Source: Adiantum capillus-veneris (lineage: Eukaryota > Streptophyta > Polypodiopsida > Polypodiales > Pteridaceae). Taken from it: DNA of 64,000 bases. Both the position numbers and the translations under genes were made by a program. This document shows positions 20,990 to 32,714 of the stretch, one piece after another; within the stretch, counting starts at the first letter, position 1, and the number at the start of each line of letters is the position of its first letter. Under the pieces are notes generated by a model. It ran no database searches. It was given only the letters and a program-made list of their open reading frames with translations, and had not been told where the DNA came from. The DNA lies in assembly GCA_014529385.2 (NCBI GenBank), contig CM043966.1, forward strand, positions 105,597,087 through 105,661,086. The letters are read 5' to 3'.

Positions 20990-23690
20990 TAAAACTTGAA
21001 AAATAGATGGAAAAACTATCCATACTTGAAGCTTGAAGTTGCCAAATTTAAAGATTTTGAGAGATTGATCAAAATAATCCAAGAACTCATGGAACCTCAG
21101 GAACAACTTTAAAAAAAAATAGATGGGAAAGAAACCAGGGAGTCAAACACGAAGGAGATCATTCATTGTAAACCTCTTGAGCCATTAAAGAAAATTGTTC
21201 AAATAGAGCTAGATTCTAAGAGAGATGGAAGGAATTCCACTTCTAGATGAAGATTGGCTAGCACAAGTGTGGGAAAGAGTAAGGGGAGCAAATCATGGAA
21301 ATTTGGATAAAAAATCAGATCCATGTGAGGAGACCTTCTCGAATAAACTTCCATTAGAGGTAGATATATAATATTTGTATGGGGATCAGGGAATGAAACC
21401 TTCAAAGGATTTCAAAGAAAACACACTAATAACCCTACCCTCGTAATTAGGAGAACATGAAGGAAAGTCAATAGTATGCAAGACTACAAGACTACACACA
21501 ACAAAAAAGACCTTGGACATGAACAACTTGCATTCTGTTTTGTCCACACCCATTAAATGTATACCCACTATGGGATAATTGCTCACGATCAAAGCACACT
21601 CGTGAACTGATCTGCAAAACAATCTTGAGAAAATGGGAGTCAAAGGGTTGGCAATGGATTATATTCAAAATTTGAACAAGAAAATGAAACAGGGAAGATA
21701 GTCAAACTTGTACTTGCAAAAAAAGTAGGGGATTATTGTGAAGGGGAAGAAGGTAATACTATGGTGCCTGTCAAATATGCTAGAGTCAAATCTCTTGCTA
21801 TACTAGACAATGAAGTGATGTTTTTCATTGCTACAAAACAAGTCTGGGAAGCATGGGAAAAACTAGCAATCAAGAAAACTCTTATGAAACTACAATTCAC
21901 AGATGGACGTGAAGAAAGATAGAATAGGTAGGAAAACAAACCATGCCAATCTTTGCAAACAAGGATCAATACCTTACATTGGTAGTAGCCATATTGCATC
22001 AAGGACAAGATAACCAATTATTATCTGACATGAATAGTGAGCACAAAACAACCAAAGAAAAAGCAAATAGGTGAACCAAAGTCAAAACCAAAATGTGAAA
22101 AAGAGGAAATGAAATTAACGGAGAGAAAAGAAAAGTATAGCGAGCTAAAACAAATGCTCCAAGAGGTCTGGAGAATGAAGATGGAATCAGAAAATGAAAA
22201 AGGGAATGATGTTGTTAATGTTCCACTATAATACAAAACTTACACCCTCCAAGATAGGAGAATCATGATACCATAGCCTAAGCAAAAGATACAAGAGCTA
22301 GGAAAATCCTATGATGGACCCAAAAATGCAAAGCAAATTGACCTATTTCTTTTAGAAGAAGAACCAAAACTAGCATACAACCCACTAAACTAACCCAAGA
22401 GGAAGAGGATATTCTTGTCATAACAATACATAGATGTGTTTGCTTGGTCATACAAGCATTTGAAGGAGGTAGAACCTGAGATTTTCCAACATACTATACC
22501 CATGAGAAAGGATGCAAAACTGATGAAACAAAGACTATACACATACAATCAAACCTTTCTAAGAGATATTAAGGAAGAGATAAATAAACTTGGGAAAGCC
22601 GGGTTCATTTATGAAACTGAACACACAAATTGGGCATTAATGAATTTGGTAGTACCCAAGAAGAATGTAAAGTTAAGAGTGTGTGTGAATCTAAAAAAAA
22701 TAAATGCATCTACCATAAGAGACAACTATTCCTTACCTATATTAAAACATGTAATAGAGGGAGTAGTAGGAAAAGAGGTTTATAGTTTCCTGGATGGATT
22801 TTTAGGATATAATCAATTGACTATACAACCTCATGATCATGAGAAGACAACATTTTCTATAGAATGGGGAATTTTTGCTTATTATGTCATGCTATTTGAA
22901 TTGAATAATGCCCTAGGCTCTTTCTAAACATTGATGAGTCACTCCTTTAGAGAATATTTACGAATATCCTTGATCACCTCAGGAAAATCTTTAAGAAGTG
23001 CCGTTTGTATAGGATCTACTTAAATCTAGAAGAATGTGTCTTTATGGTACAACAAGGGGAAATATTGGGGCATATAGTGTCAAAAGATGAGATATCCATG
23101 GATATGGAGACAATCAAGGCCATTATAGGATTGTCTTGACCAACTACAGTAAGGAAAGTACAAGCATGGGATATTTTGGGTATTATCATTGATTCATATA
23201 CATGTATGCAATTGTTACAAAACCTCTTGATACATTGATCACCAATTTCAATTGACGGATGAGTGTGAGATCATCATTTCAAAAACTAGAGGATGATTTA
23301 GTCTTTGTACCTATTTTGAAGGCACAAAATTGAAACAAAATCTTCCAGATTCATGTAGATGCTTTAAATTTTGCCATTGGATGCATATTAGCATAACAAG
23401 GTGAGAGAACCATGGATTTTTCTATTTACTATGCTAGTAGATAGCTCAATACAACAAAAAAGAATTATATGACCACAAAAAGGGAAGGATTGGGCATGAT
23501 ATATGCCACAAAGAAATTTAGGCATTATCTTCTCACAAACAAATTCACATTTTTTGTGGACCACCAAGCCCTCCTTTATCCAATGAACAAGCGTTGTAAC
23601 ACATGAAGAATTGCGAGATGGTTCACCATTCTACTTGAGTTTGAATTTACCGTTGTTGTTAAGAAACCCTGACATAAGATTGCTGATCAA
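20990..23690 (+). pseudogene. Gypsy family A pol remnant: spacer, PR, RT, RNase H
   Basis: This is a + strand sister of the 28.8-39.1 kb copy. A spacer with I-I-Q-E-L-M-E-P-Q (about 21080) matches the other copy's I-T-Q-E-M-I-E-K-Q. The PR region (about 21640-21910) reads L-A-I-L-D-N-E-V-M-F-F-I-A-T-K-Q-V-W-E-A-W; the sister has the active D-S-G-A-G there. RT (22436-22927) has V-P-K-K-N-V-K-L-R-V-C-V-N-L-K-K and F-S-I-E-W-G-I-F-A-Y-Y-V-M, but the YMDD segment is missing after 22930. RNase H remains (about 23400-23640) include F-F-V-D-H-Q-A-L-L-Y. Many stops; both PR and RT active sites are gone. Confidence 0.8.
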
Positions 23691-26600
23691 TGGCCCAAAT
23701 ATCTTCGTCCTCCATGTAAAGAAACCTATATAGAATGCCTCTTCAAATGCCAACATATTGCTTGATGGCAGAAACATACATCTGGCGTAGAAGCCGTAGA
23801 GGACTTCTTCTGAAGGCTGTCCACTTAAATCGTAGCATAGACCTTTGTTAACTCCGAGGAAAGACATCCATGGTGCATCGGCTTGTTCAGGCTCATGAAA
23901 TGTTTGAATGCATGTAAGCAGCATTCTGCAGATTTTACAAAGCATTGCACATGAGAGGTCAGGGAGCCTCTTCAAGAAGTTCATGGCGCTCGGTAGGGTT
24001 TTCACCATGTATGTATTTTTCAGTTGCTGGTCCCTGCTCTGGAGCTGGTAGTCTTGGGTAATTTAGCCATGTTGGCCTCTTCTTCTTCAATGCATTGTGT
24101 GCCTGCCATGTCCTTACCCTTGGTACATGACAGAATGTAGGGTCCTTCTGTAAGGCTGCAGGTGCTCTTGTGAGCAGAATTAGGTATCTAGAGTTCTTGT
24201 TCAACCAGTTCTTTCTCCATTTGGGGTGATATCATCTGAGCCTTCTACCTGCATATCCTTGTAAAGTCTTTTCTTAACCTACATTACCTCCACCTTTATC
24301 AATGGGTAGGGCAGCGACTGCTGATGCCATTGAGCATTGATTTGGTTGGGAGTAAGCTAAGTTACATTTGCTGAGTGAAGAACTCTCAACTCCCAATCCA
24401 TTCTGCTTTGCATTCAGCATCTGCTTCTTGGACAATCTGCTCTTTCAGTGCATCTTCCTCAGCTTTAGAAAGCTGGACTATTGGCATTTGCTTGGCTTTA
24501 GTGATTGGTACTTGAAACTCTGATTCTCCTGCTAGCCCTTTTGACAACTGTGTTTCCATATCAGCAAAACAGACTGATGGTATGGCTTCTTGGACAATCT
24601 GCTCTTTCAGTGCATCTTCCTTAGCTTTAGAAAGCTGGACTATTGGCATTTGCTTGGCTTTAGTGATTGGTACTTGAAACTCTGATTCTCCTACTAGCCC
24701 TTTTGACAACTGTGTTTCCATATCAACAAAACAGACTGATGGTATGTCTATGGTTGGCTGTTCAGAGGTTCCTGCCTCCTCTAGAGTTTCTGTATGTCTC
24801 TCTCTTAGCAGCTGATTGGCTCTCTTCAATTCTTCTATTTACTTGAGCAATTTCTCTTCTCTTTGTACCCGCATCAATGCAAGGTCTCGTCTTGTGTTTT
24901 TTCTAGCTTTAGCTCAAGTTCAAGGTCTTTGTTCCTCTTTTGTAAAGTCTTATAGACTTCGTCTGTTCCCTTGATTGAGGCTACATGGGGGTTCTGTCTT
25001 AGAAATGCCGCTTGATCATTGATTCATTGCTCGGAGAACTACAAGGAGGCATTAGCTACATCTAGCTGCACTTGGATCTTTCGTACTGACATAGTAGTGG
25101 TTAAAAGTTCATTGGTTACTTCTGTTAGTTGTTGATCTTTACTTTTGCATGCATCAGATAACTTTATCATGAGCTCTTCCATTTCTTTCTGCTTTTCTCC
25201 TTGACAATCTGGTGTTGTTTTGCTTCATTTTTCAGCTCTTTAATCTGCCTTTGAAGATTTTCAATGATGTTCATTTGGTTGTCTAGCTCTCCTTGTATAG
25301 CATCAATGACTTGTTCCAGCTCTTTAGCCTTGGCATTGCAGCTAAGTGCTGTTGTTCTCATCTTGTCTGTCATCAGCTGCATTTGCTTTGCATACTCATT
25401 TACCTACATGATGACTTCATCATTGGTTTCCCAGTATTCAGGTTCTACCTGGGATTGTTTAGAAGTTTTTGTCGTTTTGGTTGTGTCTCGTTTATTGGTG
25501 CAGCGGTTTCTACTTGTGGCCGTGGAGGTGGTTCTACTACTTCTTCTTGAGGCTTTGCAATTGTAACCGCTTCTTCTTCTTGAGGATTCATGGATGCCTC
25601 AAATGTTTCTACTTGAGCTGTTGTAGAGGAAGGTCTTCTTCAGTTGTTTCGGCTTCCTTGGGTTGTGCAAAACTAGCTTCTTCTTGTTGCTGAGGTTCTT
25701 TTTCCTTTGCTACGTCGTCTTCTTAGATTTATCTGTTGATGAAGGCCTTGGACTTGGCATGGACTGATCTTCTTGTTTCGTAGTTGGTGAATAGGGTCTT
25801 GGAGACATCTCTCCTTGATCAGGATGTGATCGCTTTGTTGTGCAGCTTCCACTTGTCTTTGCTGCTCAGCCACTTCTTCCGTTGCTTTTCTTTGAGCTTC
25901 TAGAGCTTCTTTAATCTTTAAAGCTTCAACTTCCGCATACATCCACTCGAGTAAATCTTTGGGATACTATGGAACCTTCTTTGCAGGATTCTTGGTTCTT
26001 GGTCCCTTTACCTCCCTTGGACTCCATTTTTCGGGGTGTGTTTCATATGTTTTCTTTTCTCTTTCAAATCTAGCCCTTTTTTGTTGCGGTTCCTCTTTGT
26101 GAGCTGCCATTGCTTTCTTTTTCATTGCTTCCCTCCTTGCCCTGGTTTCTTTGTTGTCAGAGCTTTCACTGATGTGGGCTTCATGGGAACTTTCTACAAA
26201 TTTCTCATCTGATTTATATACTCTTTTTGTTGATCTAGTGGTCTGTGGAGAAGGTTGAGCTAGAATGATCCATTTGTTCTAATCTGGGGCTGGCGGCAAG
26301 TTGTCGGGCATTCCAATAGCATGATATGCTATTCTTGCTAGCACTTTTGGAGTGCCCAGATATGTGATATTTGCTTATTTCTTTGTGCCCTTCAATGTGT
26401 AAGCACGTATTGCACGTGATCTATTGCTTGCCTGGTTGTTGACTTCAATACTTAAGTGAAAGTAGTCGCAACTGCATGGTTTGGAGTTGTGTATCGTGGT
26501 GGTCTCTTTGAGAGGAAGTGGAAATGTTGATGGTAGAGGCGAGCTGGATCCTCCACTTGCCTTTGGATGAGATAAAAAAATGTGGCAGCAGCAGTATCCT

Positions 26601-26935
26601 TGGTAAAAGTACCTGCTGTCTTTCTATCCCTGGCCCTCATTGTCATTCCTTTTGTTGGCTTGTTTGGTGTCTGGCTTTGTAGCTACATCATAAACCTCCT
26701 TGGGTAGCATTTGTAATTCTACCTGGTGTCCTTGTTCACTCTTGAATCTGCCAGTGAAGACCGTTGTGTTGTGTTCTTCGAGCTGCTCTTTAGACAAGTA
26801 GGTTGCCTTTGCCGTTTTTACTAAACTTGGATCTAACTGGTACTGTGGAAGATCTTGCAGCTTATCTTTCTGGGACACCCTTTCCCTTGCCTTCTCAGCC
26901 ACTTGCATTGCTCCCCTCATGTCTCGTGTGAGATG
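23690..26935 (-). pseudogene. Unit X: long decayed coiled-coil protein frame
   Basis: Reading on - from about 26920: MRGAMQVAEKARERVSQKDK, then a mixed segment with R-P-P-R-Y-T-T-P-N-H, a Lys/Glu/Arg-rich stretch (about 25950-26200), a coiled coil with A-L-E-A-Q-R-K-A-T-E-E-V-A-E-Q-Q-R-Q-V-E (25850-25940), another coiled coil (25167-25382), a duplicated 54-residue unit (24416-24739), and a C-terminal part with C-A-M-L-C-K-I-C-R-M-L and A-P-W-M-S-F-L-G-V-N-K-G-L-C-Y-D-L-S (23700-23950). Stops and frameshifts are spread throughout. I do not recognise it. It could be an unusual gag or an accessory ORF of a large gypsy element. It abuts the + strand family A remnant at about 23690. Confidence 0.45.
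24416..24739 (-). repeat. In-frame 162-bp tandem duplication in unit X
   Basis: Two units of 54 codons, each I-P-S-V-C-F-(V/A)-D-M-E-T-Q-L-S-K-G-L, with only a few differences. The frame is preserved across the duplication. Confidence 0.85.
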
Positions 26936-26959
26936 GCACTATAAATGGACGACTGTAGA

Positions 26960-27620
26960 CTCCGAAAATCGCACGGGAAGAAGGCAGAAAGCTCTCTCCT
27001 CCAGAGTGACTAGTGGAAATGAGGTGATTTTGGGCTACCTTGGATATCTATAGTCGGACTTCCCAAACTATTTTTCCCTAGATTCCCTGTTAGTCCTACT
27101 AGGCCATGAAATCTATGCTAGACTCAAAAATTTCTTCAATAGGATTCCGTTAGCTCATTCTGCAAGAATTTGCAAAAGTAGCCCTTGGCGGCCTAATTTA
27201 GGCTTCCCGCTTCCATCTGTCGATTTGATTGAAATTTTTGTGCCTATCTTCCTTATCCTTCTGATCTCAATGCATCTTCAGTTTCTCCATCTGAGCTCAT
27301 TTGCTATTTATTATTAATTTTTGATATGTTTATTGAAAAAATCAAAGAAAATAATAAAATGCACTAAAAAAGCAAAGTGAAAAATCAACAATTAAGAAAA
27401 TCCATTGAGAAACTTTATTGTTTTTTGGTGGATTTCTCCATTTATAAGTCCCAATATCAAGAAAAATGATAAAAAATAAGAAAAAGGCTATTTTTTAGTA
27501 TATTTTGTTAGTATATACACTATTTACACTCATTGGGGAGATGCTATCAGTTAAATTTTCTTGTTGATGATTTTTTAAAGAGCATTATTAGGTAATTTTG
27601 CAAAAAATCACACATTAACA
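26960..27620 (-). repeat. Possible LTR or AT-rich regulatory region in unit X
   Basis: On -, TGTTAATG at 27620 directly follows GAAGAGGGAGGAAAAAG (27626-27642), which looks like a PPT. Inside is CTTATAAATGG (about 27437-27450), a TATA candidate. No second copy and no clear primer site were found, and it does not match the family A LTR at 38.5-39.1 kb. Confidence 0.3.
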
Positions 27621-27649
27621 TCCAACTTTTTCCTCCCTCTTCAAACATT

Positions 27650-28760
27650 ACCCTTAATTACTTAGATCCCTTCCACCCCTCCTAGATGGCGTACTCCGAG
27701 ACGACTGTGTGCATGGGTTGAACAATCGTGTCTAAGCATAACCTTGGTTGGCTCTACCATGCTTCTAAGATCAATGCAATTCAAACCATTATGTTGTGCA
27801 AGAGTTGGGTCTTGAGTAATTAACTCAAGGGTTTCTGTGGTCGAGATTTCCTGTTGTTGTTTCCCAAAGAGCAAATCTTATAGCTTGTGTGATCTTTGCT
27901 TTATTGTACTGTCAGGATGCTTTGGTACATTGAATTCCTGAGCTGTCAGTATCAATGATGACGGTTGTTGAGCTTTAACTCGCCACTGGTATCTTGGTTT
28001 TTGATTGATGAACTGTATAAGTGCTCCTTTTTCCTCCAAATCCATTTTGTGTTAGGTTCCCTGCTCGAAGATGCCCCTCTTTGTGTCTTTAACTTTGGAA
28101 CCTTCTTCGGTGCGGTATATGATGTCTTGGGCACCCAAATTTGAGATGGCTTTTGTCTTTGAGTTGTGCTTTTGGTACCAAGATATGCCTGACTCCTTGC
28201 ATGCTACTTGTAGCATTTGCTTGTCTAGAGGATGAAGACGACTGATTGTTTCGTGGTTTCTTTGTTGGTAACCTCTTTTCCATTCCTCTTTGCTTGGTGC
28301 AATTGGAATGATGAGTTGTCCTCTTTAGGTGATAGCTTGAGTTGATTGGTATCCCAATCTGGTACTGCCTTGTACGTCCACATCCATGAAATTCCAAGAA
28401 TCATTGTTTCATTCATTTGTTCATCTGGTAAGCATAAAAATTGATGAGGGCATGAACATCCATGTACTATCACACTTAAGTTGACTACTCCCAATGCCGG
28501 TGTTGGGTTCTTGTTGCATCCTTTGATAGCCGATATTTCAGATGTTAAAGACTGATTCGTTGCTTTCTTGTACGTGGAATAACTGACTGTATTTACTTGA
28601 GCTCCTGTATCGACCAATGCATTTGTGTTATAATTGCTCAGTTGTACTTTGATGCAAAGGTCCATTCCATCTAACCATTTATCATCTGTTGACATTGCAT
28701 CCTTCTGTAATTCCCATAGTCATTCATCTAGTTCCAGAGTGTTTATGGGAATAAATATTT
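27650..28760 (-). pseudogene. Second retropepsin-like domain (unit X)
   Basis: A frame at 28695-28225 reads N-A-L-V-D-T-G-A-Q-V-N-T-V-S, the D-T-G active site of retroviral-type aspartic proteases. It is followed by the expected hydrophobic flap and a later I-L-G-I-S-W-M. Upstream it is in the same frame as the family A integrase end, with two stops in between. Downstream the coding signal decays until about 27662. Family A already has its own protease (D-S-G-A-G) at about 33.1 kb, so this one is either from another element or an added domain. Its closest relatives are unknown to me. Confidence 0.6.
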
Positions 28761-28829
28761 GTTGATTTTTGAGAGCAGCTTTCCTTTTGAGTACTCGAAG
28801 CCGAGCTTCCTCTTGGGCTTCATCAATGA

Positions 28830-29460
28830 CCTGCTATCGTTTCATCTTTCTTTGCTTTGCTGCATGCATCTTTTCTAGCAAATCATTGGTTGCAAATTGT
28901 ATTTCTTCAAGGCGGCATCCACTAATCCAATTGGCCATTGCAAGATCCTTAGCTACCCTTAGTGTCGGCAATAGAAATTCTATCGGCAATATGGTATCAA
29001 GACCATAAACAAGGTTAAAGGGTGTAGCATTTAAAGCTCTCTTGAATGAAACTCTATAAGCCCATAGAGTGGCATGTAGATTCATTTTCCAATCAGTTCG
29101 TCATGAACTAACCACTTTAGTCAATACTGAGCTAAGAATTTTATTCGTGTACTCAACTTGTCCATTTTCTTGTGGGTGATAGGGAGCCGATTTGTTATGG
29201 ATAACCATAAACTTATTCAGTAGATACTCAATTACCTCATCGAGGAAATGAGTTCCCCTATCGCTGAAAATTTCTATTGGTAGTCGATATCTTGTGAATA
29301 CATTCTCATACAAGAATCCAGCTGTGGTTCTAGAATCATTCCTTTGGGTTGCCTTAGACTCTGCCCACTTGGTCAAATAGTCTATAGCTACAACGATATA
29401 TTGAGCTTGAGTTCTATAAGCCGGTGGTTGTATTGGCTTGACAAAATCTATATCCCATTT
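28830..29460 (-). pseudogene. Integrase core of family A
   Basis: On -: I-D-Y-L-T-K-W-A-E-S-K (first Asp), S-D-R-G-T-H-F-L (second Asp), and P-Y-H-P-Q-E-N-G-Q-V-E (Glu region), a DDE integrase core. It is followed by L-W-A-Y-R-V-S-F-K-R-A, T-P-F-N-L-V-Y-G and L-P-I-E-F. A frameshift near 29450 separates it from the zinc-finger ORF, and a stop lies at 29101-29103. No chromodomain follows. Confidence 0.85.
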
Positions 29461-30967
29461 TGCACAAGTCTAGCGTCCGTCTTAAAGGCATGCTATCTAC
29501 ATGGGTTGGCATTTTTGCTTGTTGACATGCATCACACCTTCGAACATATTCTTTGGTATCTGCAAAAAGTGTTGGCCACCATATGCCTGCCATTAAGATT
29601 GCTCTAGTGGTGGTTTCACTTGAAAAGTGACCTCCAACTAATCTAGCATGTGCTTGTTCTAGATTGGGTATATATTCATCTTCATTTTCACAAAGACACA
29701 AATGTTGATCCTTTCCTCTTCGATACAACTGGTTTCCAATAAGAGCATAGTCTCTTGCTTCAGTTTCAATTGCTCTTTGGCGGCGTTTACTCATATCCTC
29801 AGGAAATGTTCGGCTTGATAAGTAAGTAACTAGATAGCTACTCCACTTAGGAACGAGTGATATTTGGAACAATGTCACATGAGGTATGGGTGCTTGTTTC
29901 TCGCACTGAGGACATTTTTTTATAAATGAGTGAACATCACTCCTCATGGTTGGCCAAAATACTCCAAGTCTCAAGATCCGCTGCATAGTTTGGTCTTCCG
30001 CAAAGTGAAGTCCTACTATGGTAATATGTGCTTGACTTAGGTCTTGGGTTTTCTCCTCATGATTAATACACAAAAGCAATATTCCATCTTGATTTATTTT
30101 GTATAGCCTTCCAGCTAGTAATTGATACATAGACGATTGCTCAATTAATCCGAATGTAATAGGAAGTGGTATTTGCGAATCCACTTGAGCTATGGTCATC
30201 AATGAAACCATATCTTCAGACCAACAGGGTATCATCTCTACGAAGAATAGATATGCATCTGATAGATCATCGTCTACTCCTTTTGGTGGTTCTCCTGAAA
30301 TAATCCTCAATAAATGATCTGTTCTTTGGTGTGTGGTGCCCATTTTTACAACTACAGTGAAATTAAATTCCAAAAGAATGATGAACCATCTTACTATTCT
30401 TCCTGTGTTGCATGGCTTCTTGACCAAGTACAATAAGGCTTGGTGGTCCACAAAGAACACAAATTTGTTGGCTAATAGGTAACGTCTATACTTTTTTACG
30501 GCATAGATCATTCCTAATCCTTCCCTTTTAATGATTATATACTTTTTCTTTGCCACATTCAACTGTCTACTAGCATAAGAAATGGGAAAATCAATTTTTT
30601 CGTCTCCTGGTTGAGCTAGAATACACCCAATGGCAAAATTGGAAGCATCTACATGTATGTGGAACATCTTATTCCAATCTAGTGCTTTTAATATTGGGAC
30701 TGAAGTGAGAGCTTGCCTAAGCTTCATGAAGAATTCTTCACACTCGTCAGTCCATTCAAAGAGTGTAATCAAGCTGTACATGGGTTTTGCAATTATAGTA
30801 TACATGTAAATGAATCGTCTGTAATATCCACAATGTCCCATGAAATCTTGAACCCCTTTTGGTGTTGTCGATCTAGGCAATTTAGCAATAACATGAATTT
30901 TATCCATATCTATTGCTATGTCATTTTTAGACACTATATGTCCAAGAATTTTTCTTTGTTTGCCCAT
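29414..30967 (-). pseudogene. RNase H followed by two tandem integrase zinc fingers
   Basis: A 517-codon open frame. Residues 1-100 are the RT thumb/connection (I-L-G-H-I-V-S, F-M-G-H-C-G-Y-Y-R-R-F-I). RNase H spans about 103-180 with H-V-D-A-S-N (D107), R-E-G-L (E149) and F-V-D-H-Q-A-L-L-Y (D174). Two zinc-binding domains follow: H314, H321, C352, C355 and H440, H447, C478, C481. Both are H-x6-H-x30-C-x2-C, offset by 126 residues, and each is preceded by a Y-x-L-x-x-x-x-L-Y motif. Normal gypsy pol has one such domain. The copies have diverged in sequence, so the duplication is not recent. Confidence 0.85.
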
Positions 30968-31059
30968 AAATGTGCACTTTTCAGGATTTAAGCAAATTCT
31001 ATAGAGTCTACATTTTTCGAATACCTTTTTGAGGTGTTAAAAATGATTCGCTCAGATTG

Positions 31060-31560
31060 ATGAATGTACACATAGATCATCCATATATACTTACAAAAGA
31101 AATTTCAAATATATTCTTTAAAAGCATGGCTCATCAATCTTTGAAAGGTGGCAAGAGCATTAGTTAACACAAAAGGCATAACCCGATAGGCAAAAACACC
31201 CCATTCAGGTGCAAAGGCAGTTTTATGTTGATCTTTGGGGTCAACCAAAAGTCGATTGTATTCCGAAAAGCCATCTAAAAAGTTGTAAGCTCTTTTTTCT
31301 GCAACTTGTTCTAAAACATGCTCAATGATTGGAAGAGGAAAGTTGTCTGTAATGGTAGCTGCATTCACTTTCTTGAGATTGACACACACTCTTAATTTTC
31401 CATTTTTCTTGGGTACTACCACAATTGGAGACACCCAATCTATGTGTTCAATTTCATAAATGAATTCGGCTTCCTTTAGCTTTCCTATCTCTTCTTTGAT
31501 CTTTCTGGAAAATGTTTCATTATAAGTATATGGCCTTTGTCTGATTGCATCATCTCATAT
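31060..31560 (-). pseudogene. Reverse transcriptase of family A
   Basis: On -: S-P-I-V-V-V-P-K-K-N-G-K-L-R-V-C-V-N, then L-P-I-I-E-H-V-L, the F-L-D-G-F-S-E-Y-N palm motif, and F-A-Y-R-V-M-P-F-V-L-T-N-A-L-A-T-F-Q. A frameshift after 31105 puts the catalytic Y-M-D-D-L-C (about 31075-31090) into another frame. The domain is recognisable but cannot be translated as one piece. Confidence 0.85.
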
Positions 31561-32680
31561 AGGTATGGTATGTTGACAGATTTTTGGATCAACATCCTTG
31601 AGATCTTTATAAGACCAAGTAATGATATCTCGGTATTCATTTAGTAAGCTTAGCAAAAGTTCTTCTTCTTCTATAGTCAAGTCATTTTCAATGTAAGCAT
31701 GTCTAGGCTCTTCCCTTGGTTCGGCTAGATCTATCTTCTTTGCATTTTCAGGTCCTTCATAGGACTCACCCTGTTTTCTTAGTTCTCTGACAGGTTGTTC
31801 GACTATGATCTTTCTGTCTTGGAGAGTATATTTCTTGTAATGGGATGGAACACTCATTACATCTTTACTTTCTTCTTCTGTCATTTCCATTTCAATGTTA
31901 TACATCTCCTTTAGAGCTTTCTTCAACTTTTGATACTTCTTTTTTCGTTCAACTCATGTCATGGTTGAATCCTTGTCCTCGTAATTAGGTTTTTCTTGGG
32001 TTCCCTTTCTCGTTTTTCTCAATGTTTTTGATATTTCTTGCTTTTCGTCTGAAAAAGATATCTACCCGTGATTTTGTCTTTGACAAAATCATGTGCATCT
32101 ATCTGCATCAGAAACTGTGTTCTACTAGAGACTGATGGCATGGGTTTATATTTCAGGCTTATGGTGTCTCTTTTTCTTCTATACCATTTCTGTCTTCTCG
32201 GTTTCTGGTTTGGAAAATCAAAAAACTTTTCCTCTCCTCCTTTCATAGTAGTTTAGCTCTCACATGTTCTTTTTCTGACCCCAATCATCAGAGGTAGCTG
32301 AATGTTCTTCTAACTCGTCTGTTGCATCATAAGAGAGGTCTGAAAAGACTTGTTGAGCTTTCATTAAGTCCTTGGGTTCTTGAATTTCGTCTTCAATGTG
32401 AAGGGTTGAAATCATTTGTATGGGAATTATGTCATAGCCATCCTCATTGCAAAATTGAGTAGGCACAGATGTATTCACACAGACATCCATTGTTGCCAAA
32501 ATTTGAGTTCACTCAAATGGCTCAAACAAATGCTCCGGAAAGGGTTCAGGTATATAGGCTTCATCTGTGCAATCCCTTTCTAAGATACATTCTTCTCATT
32601 TTAAGCTCCCGTTTTTTGAGGCTCCACACATCCAAACAAGTGTGTCTTTGTTTAACCAAGATGGAAGCTTTGTTTTAGCC
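31555..32680 (-). pseudogene. PR-RT spacer of family A
   Basis: Three open stretches (31555-31926, 32019-32246, 32260-32499) rich in Glu and Lys. The last part reads D-I-I-T-W-S-Y-K-D-L-K and C-Q-H-T-I-P-I, the usual entry to gypsy RT. The + strand copy has the same Y-(T)-L-Q-D-R-(K/R) and G-P-(E/K)-N-A-K segments, so this is a conserved part of the family polyprotein. Confidence 0.6.
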
Positions 32681-32714
32681 AAAGAGACTGAGTCAAATTC
32701 TTGTATGGGCGTTT

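Noticed and set aside
26960-27620. 3' LTR of the family A - copy
   Set aside because: PPT-like start but no similarity to the 5' LTR at 38510-39089, so it cannot be its partner.
28225-28695. Evidence for an endogenous plant pararetrovirus
   Set aside because: Only a retropepsin-like domain. No movement protein, coat or linked RT is visible.
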